DNA of 64,000 bases from Saccharopolyspora indica. Lineage in GTDB: Bacteria > Actinomycetota > Actinomycetes > Mycobacteriales > Pseudonocardiaceae. Positions 24,311 to 32,303 of the stretch are shown here, piece by piece. The position numbers and the translations under genes were made by a program. How positions within the stretch are numbered: position 1 is the stretch's first letter; each line of letters starts with the position of its first letter. The stretch spans positions 744,001 through 808,000 of the forward strand of contig NZ_JAQGLB010000001.1 of NCBI RefSeq assembly GCF_027853965.1. The letters are read 5' to 3'. The notes below the pieces were generated by a model, which had not been told where the DNA came from, made no database searches, and worked only from the letters and a program-made list of their open reading frames with translations.

Positions 24311-25276
24311 TCAGGGTTGGGGTGGGGTGTCCTGCGGTGCGCTGATGTCGTCGAGGGCGGCGCGGATGGCGGGGGGCAGGGTGAGCTCTTCGGCCGCGAG
24401 AGCGGTTTTGAGCTGTCCGGTGGTGCGGGCGCCGAGGACGGGGGCGGTGACGCCGGGGCGGTCGCGGACCCAGGCCAGCGCCACGTGGGCGGGTGGGGTG
24501 CCGAGTCCTTCGGCGGCGGTGAGCACGGCGTGCACGATGCGGGAGGCGCGTTCGGTGCGGTGGTGTTCGACGTAGCTGGCCAGCGGGCCTGCGCCGCGGG
24601 AGTCGGCGGGGGTGGAGTTGCGGTACTTGCCGGTGAGCACGCCGCGGCCCAGCGGCGCCCAGGCGAGCAGGCCGATGCCGTGGTGGGCGGCGGCGGGGAT
24701 GACTTCGCGTTCGGTGCTGCGGTCCAGCAGCGAGTACTCGTGCTGGGTGGAGACGAGGGGGGTGCGGGTGGGGTGCGCGCGCTGGTGGGTGGCGGCGGTG
24801 GCCAGCTGCCAGCCGGCGTAGTTGGCGATGCCCGCGTAGCGGACGCGGCCGGTGGTGGCGGCGGTGTCGAGGGCGGCGAGGGTTTCGTCGAGGGGCACGG
24901 CGGGATCCCAGGCGTGCAGCTGCCAGAGGTCGATGTGGTCGGTGCCCAGGCGGCGCAGCGAGTCGTCGAGCGCGGCCAGCAGGGAGCCGCGGGAGGCGCC
25001 GCCGCCGAACGGGCCGGGTTTGCGGCGGGCGGCGGCGGTGGTGGCCAGGACGATCTCGTCGCGCGGGACGTGGTGGGTGAGCAGCTGGCCGAGGATGGTC
25101 TCGGCGTGGCCGTCCTGGTAGACGTCGGCGGTGTCGACGAGGGTGCCGCCCGCGTCGTGGAAGACCGAGAGCTGTTCGGCGGCTTGGTCGGCGTCGGTGT
25201 CCAGGCCCCAGGTCATGGTGCCGAGGGCGAGTCGGGAGACGCGGAGGCCGCTGCGGCCGAGTTGTCGGTGTTCCAC
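24311..25276 (-). CDS. Aldo/keto reductase with altered catalytic Lys
   Basis: A 321-residue AKR-fold protein. TVDTADVY (Asp48, Tyr53) and WQLHAW (His121) supply three of the four catalytic tetrad residues, but the Lys expected in LATK is Thr80 (VLATTAAARRKPG). NADPH-binding features (LGARTTGQLKTALAA near the end) are intact. It may be a weak or altered reductase. It is divergent from uppP, 243 bases away. Confidence 0.82.
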   Translation of the reverse strand: MEHRQLGRSGLRVSRLALGTMTWGLDTDADQAAEQLSVFHDAGGTLVDTADVYQDGHAETILGQLLTHHVPRDEIVLATTAAARRKPGPFGGGASRGSLLAALDDSLRRLGTDHIDLWQLHAWDPAVPLDETLAALDTAATTGRVRYAGIANYAGWQLATAATHQRAHPTRTPLVSTQHEYSLLDRSTEREVIPAAAHHGIGLLAWAPLGRGVLTGKYRNSTPADSRGAGPLASYVEHHRTERASRIVHAVLTAAEGLGTPPAHVALAWVRDRPGVTAPVLGARTTGQLKTALAAEELTLPPAIRAALDDISAPQDTPPQP

Positions 25277-25519
25277 GCTGGGGAGGGTATTCGGTGCGGG
25301 GGCGGGTGTCGGTGAGGTTGGGGCGGCGGGTCTGGCCGGTGGTGTGCTGGATCACAGGACCGGCTCGTTGCGGTGGGTGATCGGCTGGTCGCTGGGCCGG
25401 GTGATGGGGCGGGGATCGGGTGGTGCGGGGGATGCTGCAAGATTTGGGTCGGTCTTCCGGCTGCCCCATCGCCGGGGTGCGTGCCGGTTTCATCCCGACT
25501 TGTGCTGGAGTGGGTTTCG

Positions 25520-26350
25520 TTGTCGTGGTTGCAGGCCATGGTGCTGGCCGTGGTCCAGGGGCTGACCGAGTTCCTGCCGATCTCGTCGTCCGGGCATTTG
25601 CGGATCGTCTCGGAGTTGTTCTTCGGTGCCGACGCGGGTGCGTCGTTCACCGCGGTGACGCAGATCGGCACCGAACTGGCGGTGGTGATCTACTTCGCCA
25701 AGGACATCGTGCGGTTGGTGGCGGTGTGGTTCCGCGGGTTGTTCAACGCCGAGGTGCGGCGGACGCAGGACTACCGGCTGGCGTGGTACGTGATCGTGGG
25801 CAGCATCCCGATCGGGGTGCTGGGCCTGCTGTTCCAGGACTACATCCGCTCGACGTTCCGCAGCCTGTGGATCACCGGCGCGATGCTGATCGTGTTCGGC
25901 GTGCTGATGGGGCTGGCGGAGCGGTTCGGTCAGCAGCGCCGCAACCAGGAACGCCTGCAGCTGCGCGATGGCGTGGTGATGGGCTTCGCGCAGTCGCTGG
26001 CGCTGATCCCGGGTGTGTCGCGGTCCGGTGGGACGATCACGGCCGGTCTGACGCTGGGCCTGGACCGGCCGACGGCCGTGCGGTTCTCCTTCCTGCTGGC
26101 GATCCCGGCGGTGTTCGCGGCGGGGCTTTCGGAGATCCCGCACGTCTTCGAGCCCAGCGCGACGGGCTTGCAGCCGTCGGTGGCGCAGATGGTGGTGGCC
26201 ACCGTGGTGGCCGGGGTGGTCGGGTACGCGGTGATCGCGTGGCTGCTGCGCTTCGTCGAGCGCCACAGCGTCTACCTGTTCGTCTGGTACCGGATCGCGC
26301 TGGGCCTGCTGGTGTTCGCGCTGCTGGGCTTCGGCGTCATGCAGCCGTGA
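25520..26350 (+). CDS. uppP: Undecaprenyl-diphosphatase
   Basis: This integral-membrane enzyme dephosphorylates undecaprenyl diphosphate so the lipid carrier can be reused in cell-wall synthesis. [18 protein letters not shown] ([10 protein letters not shown]) and [15 protein letters not shown] are the two active-site motifs, with the catalytic Glu and Arg present. TTG at 25520 gives the usual [13 protein letters not shown] beginning and has GGAG about 9 bases upstream; a GTG at 25502 is the alternative. The following terminator has a U-tract. Confidence 0.92.
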   Translation: MSWLQAMVLAVVQGLTEFLPISSSGHLRIVSELFFGADAGASFTAVTQIGTELAVVIYFAKDIVRLVAVWFRGLFNAEVRRTQDYRLAWYVIVGSIPIGVLGLLFQDYIRSTFRSLWITGAMLIVFGVLMGLAERFGQQRRNQERLQLRDGVVMGFAQSLALIPGVSRSGGTITAGLTLGLDRPTAVRFSFLLAIPAVFAAGLSEIPHVFEPSATGLQPSVAQMVVATVVAGVVGYAVIAWLLRFVERHSVYLFVWYRIALGLLVFALLGFGVMQP

Positions 26351-26368
26351 TCTGACCTCGACCCGGGA

Positions 26369-26409
26369 AGCGCGGTCCGTGCCGGTGGGCGCGGGCCGCG
26401 CTCCTTTTT
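26369..26409 (+). terminator. Intrinsic terminator with U-tract after uppP
   Basis: AGCGCGG and CCGCGCT arms are followed by CCTTTTTC. It is one of the few canonical rho-independent signals in the window. The next gene has its own TACCCT -10 box 8 bases before its GTG. Confidence 0.6.
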
Positions 26410-26432
26410 CGGCGGCCACTACCCTCGCGGGC

Positions 26433-27110
26433 GTGGCGACTCTCATCTTGTTGCGGCATGCGCGTTCAGCGGCCAACGGTTCGGGGATTCTGGCGGGCCG
26501 GTCGGCCGGTGTGGGTTTGGACGAGACCGGGAGGGGGCAGGCCGCCGGTCTGGCGGAGCGGCTGTCGGGGGTGCCGTTGCGGGAGGTGGTGGTCTCGCCG
26601 CTGCAGCGGTGCCAGGAGACCGTGGCCGGCCTGGTGGCGCAGCGGGAGCTCTCGCCGGTGGTCGAACCGGATCTGGTCGAGGTGGACTACGGGCGGTGGA
26701 CCGGCCGCAAGATCAGCGAGCTGACCGAGGAACCGTTGTGGCGGGTGGTGCAGCAGCACCCGTCGGCGGCGGTGTTCCCCGATGGCGAGGGCCTGGCGCA
26801 GGTGCAGGCGCGGGCGGTGGCCGCAGTGCGGGCGTGGGACCGGAAGCTGGCCGACGAGGAGGTGTGGCTGGCTTGCACGCACGGCGACGTGATCAAGGCG
26901 GTGCTGGCCGACGCGCTGGGCATGCACCTGGATGCCTTCCAGCGGATCGTGGTCGATCCGTGTTCGGTGAGCGTGGTGCGCTACACCCGGACGCGGCCGT
27001 TCGTGGTGAAGGTCAACGACACCGGCGGGGACGTCTCGGCGCTGGTGCCGCCGAAGGCCTCCGGTGCCTCGGATGCGGTGGTGGGCGGATCGACCGGGGC
27101 ATCGGCATAG
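26433..27110 (+). CDS. Histidine phosphatase, MSMEG_4193 family
   Basis: This 225-residue phosphoglycerate-mutase-like phosphatase has the phospho-His motif LLRHARSAAN near the N-terminus, SPLQRCQETV, the catalytic acid Glu in VEVDYGRWTGRK and the second His in ACTHGDVIKAVL. GTG at 26433 is probably leaderless (TACCCT at 26420-26425). In related genomes DUF3090 and mshC-linked genes follow; here they are absent and the biosynthetic region begins instead. Confidence 0.87.
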   Translation: MATLILLRHARSAANGSGILAGRSAGVGLDETGRGQAAGLAERLSGVPLREVVVSPLQRCQETVAGLVAQRELSPVVEPDLVEVDYGRWTGRKISELTEEPLWRVVQQHPSAAVFPDGEGLAQVQARAVAAVRAWDRKLADEEVWLACTHGDVIKAVLADALGMHLDAFQRIVVDPCSVSVVRYTRTRPFVVKVNDTGGDVSALVPPKASGASDAVVGGSTGASA

Positions 27111-27233
27111 GCGCTCGGCGGCCGGGCGGTCGAAGCGGATCCGGCGATCGGTAGATATTCACATTCCTCCTGGACATCTGGTTAGGTCGTGTCAGCAGAC
27201 GGAGAAACTGGTTGCCGAGCAGCAGGAGGTTTC

Positions 27234-28286
27234 TTGTCCAGCGATGCGCATTCCACCGGTGAGGACGCCGAGGTCCTCCAGATCGCCCAGATGGCCACGC
27301 TGTTCACGCCGTGGTCCTTGCGGCTGGCGGTGACCTTCCGGCTTCCCGATCTCGTGGCCGGGGGTTGCACGGCTCTCGGTGAGCTCGCCGAGCGATCCGG
27401 CACCGACCCCGCCGCGCTGCGGCGGGTGGTGCGGCACCTGACGAATCTGGGGTTGTTCCGCCGGATCGACGACGAGCACGTCGAGCTCACCGGTCGCGGT
27501 CGGGTCCTGTGCGCCGACCACCCGTCGCAGACCGCTCGTTTCCTGGACCAGAACGATGCGTTCGCCCGCCGCACCGACCAGGCCATCCCCGGCCTGCTGG
27601 AGTCGGTGCGCACCGGCGCGGCCGCGTGGGAGTCGCGCTTCGGCCGTCCTTTCTGGACTGATCTGGCCGCCGACGAGGAGTTCTCCGCTTCGTTCGACGC
27701 CGCGATGGCGGTGCACGCCGCCCGGTTCGCGCCGGCGATCGCCGAAGGTTACGGCTGGTCCGGGGTGCGGCACGTGGTCGACGTGGGCGGCGGGACCGGG
27801 CAGGTCATCGCCGAGCTGCTGCGCCGGTACCCGCATCTCACCGGCACGTTGGTGGATCTGCCCGGCACCGTCGAGCGTGCGGCGGCGAGCCCGGAGCTGG
27901 CCGCGCTGGCCGGGCGGTGCGCGGTGGTGGGGCAGAGCTTCTTCGAGGTGTTGCCCGACGACGGTGATGTCTACCTGCTGTCCAACATCGTCCACGACTG
28001 GCCTGATGAGGACAGTGTGGACATCCTGCGGCGGTGTGCGGCCGCTGCCGGTCCGGGAGGCCGGGTCCTGCTGGCCGAGCGGGTGGTGGCCGATACCGGC
28101 AGCGAGGCGTCGCGGCGGTTCGTCAGCCAGCGGGACATGGCGATGCTGCTGCTGATGGGCGCCGCGGAACGCGGTCTCGAGGAGTTCGGGGCCCTGGGTG
28201 CGGCGGCGGGCCTGAGATTGGTGAGCACGGTCTCGCTCATCGACGGGCAAGGCGTCTTCCTCCTGGAGTACGTGCCGGCTGCCTGA
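27234..28286 (+). CDS. SAM-dependent O-methyltransferase (acetylserotonin/polyketide OMT type)
   Basis: A 350-residue methyltransferase. The N-terminal winged-helix dimerisation domain (MATLFTPWSLRLAVTFRLPD, residues about 18-95) precedes the Rossmann domain with VVDVGGGTGQVIAELLRRY for SAM and SNIVHDWPDEDSVDIL, whose His is the usual catalytic base. Typical substrates are phenols or enols of natural products. TTG at 27234 was chosen because AGGAGG lies 4 bases upstream. It is convergent with the P450 gene, stops 10 bases apart, at the edge of the peptide cluster. Membership of that cluster is inferred. Confidence 0.82.
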   Translation: MSSDAHSTGEDAEVLQIAQMATLFTPWSLRLAVTFRLPDLVAGGCTALGELAERSGTDPAALRRVVRHLTNLGLFRRIDDEHVELTGRGRVLCADHPSQTARFLDQNDAFARRTDQAIPGLLESVRTGAAAWESRFGRPFWTDLAADEEFSASFDAAMAVHAARFAPAIAEGYGWSGVRHVVDVGGGTGQVIAELLRRYPHLTGTLVDLPGTVERAAASPELAALAGRCAVVGQSFFEVLPDDGDVYLLSNIVHDWPDEDSVDILRRCAAAAGPGGRVLLAERVVADTGSEASRRFVSQRDMAMLLLMGAAERGLEEFGALGAAAGLRLVSTVSLIDGQGVFLLEYVPAA

Positions 28287-28296
28287 GCGCCGTGGC

Positions 28297-29517
28297 TCAG
28301 TGCCGCCACGTCACGTGCAGGGGCAGGCGGTGCAGTCCGATGGCCTGCAGCGGGTTCACGAAGCGGAGTTGCCCGCCGATGCCGAAGTCCTCGGTGCGCC
28401 GCAGCAGTTCTTCGAGGGCGATTCGTTGTTCCATCCGGGCCAAGGGCGCGCCGAGGCAGTAGTGGATGCCCTTGCCCAGCGCCAGGTGCCGGTTCGGGTC
28501 GCGGTCGATGCGCAACCGGTGCGCTTCGGGGAACTGGCGGGGGTCCAGGTTGGCCGAGGCCACCCACACCAGCAGGACCTGCCCTGCCGGGATGGTGCGG
28601 TCGGCCACCGTGACCTCCCGGGTGGTGCGCCGGGCCGTGGCCGGAAGCTGGCCGCGGTAGCGCAGCACCTCTTCGACCGCGGTGGGGATCGCCGCCGGGT
28701 CGGCCCGCAGCGCGGTTGCGGTGCCGGGGTGCGTGCTCAGCAGGTGGATCGCGTTGCCCAGCACCATGGTCGTGGTGATGTGCCCTGCGACCAGCAGGAA
28801 TCCGCACACGCCGAGGATCTCCTCGTCGGCGAGGCGTTCGCCGTCGACCTCGACCACCGCGAGTTTGCTGACCAGGTCGGTGCCCGGCCGGTGGCGCCGC
28901 TGATCGATGATGTCGAGGAAGTACTCGTTCATCTCGCCGATCTCGGGTTCGATGGACAGCAGCATCTGCTCGGTCGGCACTATCACGGGTTCGTCGCCCC
29001 GGCCTTGGAAGAACAGCGCGTCGGCCCAGCGGCGGAACCGCTCGCGGTCGTCGAGCGGGATCTCCATGAGTTCGGCGATGACCATGAGCGGCAGCGGGTA
29101 GGCGAGTTCGGAGATGAGCTCGAAGCCCGGTGATCCGGCCACCGCGTCCAGCAGGTCCTGGGTGATCTGGCGGACGCGCGGCTCCAGGGCCTCCACCACG
29201 CGCGGTGTGAACGCCTTGCTGACCAGGCTGCGCAGCTTGCGGTGGTCGGGCGGGTCGAAGCCGTTGAACGCCCCCTTGGCCACGACGGCGAACTGCTCGG
29301 GCTGGGCGACCAGGGACCGCAGGTCCGAGGAGAAGGTCGTGTGATCGGCCATGATCGCTGCCGCGTCGGCGTAGCGGAAGACGTGCCAGTGCCCCAGTCC
29401 TTCGTCGTAGCTGATCGGTGCGCGCTCGCGCATCCTCGACCACCAGGAGACGAGCGCGTCGTACTCCGCCGGCTGGTCGCCCAGATCGAGCCCGGTGCGC
29501 TGGAGGTCCATAGGCAT
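28297..29517 (-). CDS. Cytochrome P450, candidate peptide-tailoring enzyme
   Basis: A 406-residue soluble bacterial P450. The haem-binding loop is LGKGIHYCLGAPLAR (thiolate Cys near residue 355), the E-x-x-R helix is TAVEEVLRYRG, and the I helix reads LLVAGHITTTMVLGN. The acid that normally precedes the Thr pair (AGHETT) is Ile here, as in some P450s acting on tethered or peptide substrates. ATG at 29517 has GAGGACAGGA ahead; 29511 is also possible. It is divergent from the five-repeat peptide gene over 440 bases. Trp/Phe cross-linking of the repeats is a plausible role by analogy with biarylitide and atropopeptide P450s; that is inference. Confidence 0.85.
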   Translation of the reverse strand: MPMDLQRTGLDLGDQPAEYDALVSWWSRMRERAPISYDEGLGHWHVFRYADAAAIMADHTTFSSDLRSLVAQPEQFAVVAKGAFNGFDPPDHRKLRSLVSKAFTPRVVEALEPRVRQITQDLLDAVAGSPGFELISELAYPLPLMVIAELMEIPLDDRERFRRWADALFFQGRGDEPVIVPTEQMLLSIEPEIGEMNEYFLDIIDQRRHRPGTDLVSKLAVVEVDGERLADEEILGVCGFLLVAGHITTTMVLGNAIHLLSTHPGTATALRADPAAIPTAVEEVLRYRGQLPATARRTTREVTVADRTIPAGQVLLVWVASANLDPRQFPEAHRLRIDRDPNRHLALGKGIHYCLGAPLARMEQRIALEELLRRTEDFGIGGQLRFVNPLQAIGLHRLPLHVTWRH

Positions 29518-29957
29518 TCCTGTCCTCGAGAGGGAGCGGGGAGCGAATGGCGGCCGGACACCTACGCCATCCGGAACAATGCGTGGATTCTTTTGTTCGC
29601 ACCACCAGCGCCGGAATGGGTCGGCATTTCGCTGATTTTCGCTGACTTTCACGCCGTCATGTCCGGTTCCGTGCGCCTGCTGGACCGATTGTAGCCGAAG
29701 CCGGATGGGCTGAAAGGGTGCGGCGAAGTGCGATGTGCACTCGATGAGAGTATTGATCAGGACATTGAATAATGGCAACAATGTATCCGGCGCAACTGTG
29801 CTGTCAATTCGGCAAACCGGGTTTCCGGGATGGGCCGGAGCGAGACCTTCCTGGTCGGAGTATCGATGTTTGCGCCACGGCCCGGGTTCCTGTCAGGTCC
29901 GGCCCTGCTCCCTCGTAATCCTTGTATTTGCCGTTTCCTGAGGAAAGGAGTTGAACA
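29518..29957. promoter_or_regulatory. Divergent P450 / peptide promoter region
   Basis: A 440-base region, AT-richer than its surroundings (especially 29735-29830 and 29920-29957), holding the promoters of both divergent genes. I cannot assign boxes with confidence. At its right end TTTCCTGAGGAAA (29934-29946) is a 13-bp palindrome overlapping the ribosome site of the peptide gene. No gene supported inside it. Confidence 0.45.
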
Positions 29958-30137
29958 ATGGTTACGACCTGGGTGTCCGACCGCGCGGAAGCTACCTGGT
30001 TCTCCGACCGCTCGGAGGCCACGTGGTTCTCCGACCGTACCGAGGCCACGTGGTTCTCCGACCGCGCTGAGGCCACGACGTGGTTCTCCGACCGCGCGAG
30101 CCACGCCCACGGGCTCTACGAGCTCGTGAGCTGCTGA
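29958..30137 (+). CDS. Five-repeat peptide, candidate multi-core RiPP precursor
   Basis: Fifty-nine residues: MVTT, then five blocks starting at residues 5, 14, 23, 32 and 42, each reading W-(V/F)-S-D-R. The first four are followed by A/S/T-E-A-T spacers (the fourth with a doubled T). The tail after the last block is ASHAHGLYELVSC. The unit is 9 codons (10 once). Copies differ mostly by synonymous changes (GAA/GAG, GCT/GCC, ACC/ACG, CGC/CGT), so selection acts on the peptide. AGGAAAGGAG stands about 8 bases before the ATG. It is divergent from a P450 and followed by a hairpin and a transporter gene. There is almost no leader; the tail may act as a follower. No homologue is known to me. Confidence 0.75.
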   Translation: MVTTWVSDRAEATWFSDRSEATWFSDRTEATWFSDRAEATTWFSDRASHAHGLYELVSC

Positions 30138-30154
30138 TAGCGGTCACGTTCCAC

Positions 30155-30187
30155 GCGGGCCGGTCACCGCACCGGTGGCCGGCCCGC
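30155..30187 (+). terminator. Stem-loop after peptide gene (attenuator)
   Basis: GCGGGCCGGTCACC and GGTGGCCGGCCCGC pair over 14 positions (one wobble) with a 5-base loop, 17 bases after the stop. It has no U-tract. Such partial terminators let precursor genes be expressed more strongly than the genes behind them. Confidence 0.65.
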
Positions 30188-30213
30188 ACCCGCGAGCACG
30201 GAAGGCTGGAGAT

Positions 30214-31086
30214 TTGATCGCACTGGGAATCGCCCTGGTGGCCATCGCCGCGGTCGCGCACGCCGGCTGGAACGTCTGCGCGAAGCGGCTGTCCGACGGC
30301 GGCGCACCGTTCGTCTGGCTCTACAAAGTCGTCGGAAGCGTGGTCGTCCTCCCGGTGGGCATCGTCACCCTGGTGCTGACCTCCGGCGAAGTGCACTTCG
30401 GCTACTGGCTGATCGCCGTCAGCGTCGGTGCCGTGCTGCAGCTGTCCTACTACCTGCTGCTCCAGCGCGGCTACGCGACCTCGGACCTGTCGGTGATCTA
30501 CCCGCTCTCCAGCGGGATGGCGCCGCTGTTCGCGGTCGTGGCGGCGATGATCCTGCTCGGTGAACGGCCCAGCCCGATGGGATTCCTGGCCGTGGCGGTG
30601 GTCATCGCCGGGGTGGTGGTGATCAGCGTCCACAGCTCGCAGGGCGATTCCCCCCGCGGCACCAAGCTCAACGGCGTGCTCTACGGGGCCCTGATCGGTG
30701 CCGCCAACGCCTTGGCGACGGTGTGGGACAAGCAGGCCGTCAGCGGGATGGCGCTGTCGCCGTTCCTGGTCTACTGGGGCATCTCGATGTTCGAGGTCCT
30801 GCTGCTGGCCCCCTTCGTGCTGCCCCAGCGGGACCGCCTTTCCCGGTTGTGGCGCCAGCACCGCAGGGAAGTGCTGATCGTCGGCGTCCTGGCCCCCACG
30901 GCCTACATTCTCGTGCTGTTCTCGATGAGGCTGGCGCCGGTGAGCGTGATCGCGCCGGCGAAGGAGCTGAGCATCGTGATGGCGCTGTTCGGCGCGTGGT
31001 TCTTCCTGAAGGAGCGGGAGATCCTGCGCCGATTCCTGGGAGCTATGGTCGTGATCAGCGGCGTGTTGATGCTGACGTTCTCGTGA
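30214..31086 (+). CDS. EamA/DMT-family transporter
   Basis: A 290-residue membrane protein with about ten hydrophobic helices arranged as two EamA halves (first GIALVAIAAVAHAGWNVCAK, second GVLYGALIGAANALATVWDK). The hallmark Y-P-L-S-S motif appears in DLSVIYPLSSGMAPLFA, and PAKELSIVMALFGAWFFLKE is the usual ninth/tenth helix. It exports or imports small polar metabolites; export of the peptide product or of a sugar intermediate is inferred. TTG at 30214 has GAAGG 8 bases upstream. It is 76 bases behind the peptide gene, through the hairpin. Confidence 0.8.
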   Translation: MIALGIALVAIAAVAHAGWNVCAKRLSDGGAPFVWLYKVVGSVVVLPVGIVTLVLTSGEVHFGYWLIAVSVGAVLQLSYYLLLQRGYATSDLSVIYPLSSGMAPLFAVVAAMILLGERPSPMGFLAVAVVIAGVVVISVHSSQGDSPRGTKLNGVLYGALIGAANALATVWDKQAVSGMALSPFLVYWGISMFEVLLLAPFVLPQRDRLSRLWRQHRREVLIVGVLAPTAYILVLFSMRLAPVSVIAPAKELSIVMALFGAWFFLKEREILRRFLGAMVVISGVLMLTFS

Positions 31087-31213
31087 GAACCACCTGCGCG
31101 CGGGCGCCCGCGATCCGGGATCGTCTCCGGCCGGAGAGCCGGAATGCGGGCGGTAATTCGGTCAATTCACTCGGCAAGTCGGTCTGATATGTCAACGCGA
31201 GCACGGGAGAATT

Positions 31214-32212
31214 ATGTCTGGAAAAAAGGTCTTGGTCACCGGTGGTGCTGGTTTCATCGGCCGCAACATGATCCGCCAGATGGTCGCGGACGGATACGAG
31301 ATCACATCCCTGGACAATTACAAGATCGGTGGTAAGGAATTCCTCCCGGTCGACGTGGCGCAGCAGGTCAACTGGGTCGAGGGCGATTCCCGGGACTTCG
31401 GGCTGCTCTCCGAACTGGTCCGCGGCAAGGACGGCGTCATCCACCTGGCCGCACCGTCGTCGTTCCTGATGTACGAAGAGGACCCCATCGACGGGGCGTC
31501 GGTGACCACCCAGGGCTTCCTCAACGTGCTGGAGGCGATGCGGCGCAACGACGTGCGCAAACTCGTCTACGCCAGCACCAGCGCGGTCTACGAGGGCAAC
31601 CCGGTGCCCTACGTGGAGGGCATGACGATCGACCCGCCCGACCTCAAGGCGCTGTCGAAGAAGTGGAACGAGGACGCCGCCCACCAGTACTCCACGCGCT
31701 ACGGGATCAAGGCCATCGGGCTGCGCCCGTTCAGCGTCTACGGCCACGACGAGTTCAGCAAGGGCGGCTACGCCAACGTCATCTCGCTGTTCGCCTGGGC
31801 AGCGGTCAGCAAGACCAACCCGGTCGTGTGGGGCGACGGGCAGCAGACCCGGGACTTCATCTACGTCGACGACGCGGGCCTGGCCTTCCAGCGCGCCCTG
31901 GAAGCCGACCTGGACACCCAGGAGTTCAACGTCGGCACCGGCATCGAGACCACCTTCACCGAGGCGATCGCGATGGTCGAGCAGGAACTGGGCGTGTCGC
32001 TGGCCCCGAAGTTCGTCGACGTGCCGATCGCCATCTACGCCCACCGCCTGCTGGCCGACACCACCCGAGCCGAGAACGTGCTGGGGTTCCGCGCGCGAAC
32101 CAGCGTGCGCGAAGGCGTGCGCCGGGTCGTGGAGGCCACCAAGCGGGCGCAGCGGGACTGGCCGGAACTGGCAACGGCGCAGATGTACTTCGAAACCCTG
32201 CCCCAGCACTGA
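31214..32212 (+). CDS. NAD-dependent epimerase/dehydratase with altered active site
   Basis: A 332-residue extended SDR of the nucleotide-sugar type. The Rossmann motif VTGGAGFIGRN begins at residue 8; STSAVYE around 121-127 supplies the Ser/Thr; the strand RPFSVYGH is typical of UDP-sugar epimerases. The Y-x-x-x-K pair, however, reads K145-A-L-S-K149: the general-acid Tyr is replaced by Lys. The enzyme may use another residue or be non-catalytic. GGGAGA precedes the ATG. It lies between the transporter and a GT4 glycosyltransferase, suggesting supply of a sugar donor. Confidence 0.82.
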   Translation: MSGKKVLVTGGAGFIGRNMIRQMVADGYEITSLDNYKIGGKEFLPVDVAQQVNWVEGDSRDFGLLSELVRGKDGVIHLAAPSSFLMYEEDPIDGASVTTQGFLNVLEAMRRNDVRKLVYASTSAVYEGNPVPYVEGMTIDPPDLKALSKKWNEDAAHQYSTRYGIKAIGLRPFSVYGHDEFSKGGYANVISLFAWAAVSKTNPVVWGDGQQTRDFIYVDDAGLAFQRALEADLDTQEFNVGTGIETTFTEAIAMVEQELGVSLAPKFVDVPIAIYAHRLLADTTRAENVLGFRARTSVREGVRRVVEATKRAQRDWPELATAQMYFETLPQH

Positions 32213-32303
32213 CCGCGGCACCGGCCACCACCGGGGACGAGCAGCGGAGGCGCCGGCCGGCGCCTCCGCCCCGACCAACACCAGCAGCGCAGAAGCGGAG
32301 CCG

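Noticed and set aside
29735-29941. 68-codon frame in the P450/peptide promoter region
   Set aside because: No ribosome site, unusual codon use, ends in the AT-rich promoter; no similarity known.
29970-30105. Direct DNA repeats resembling a CRISPR or satellite array
   Set aside because: Repeats are in frame, without spacers, and vary at synonymous positions; they are coding.
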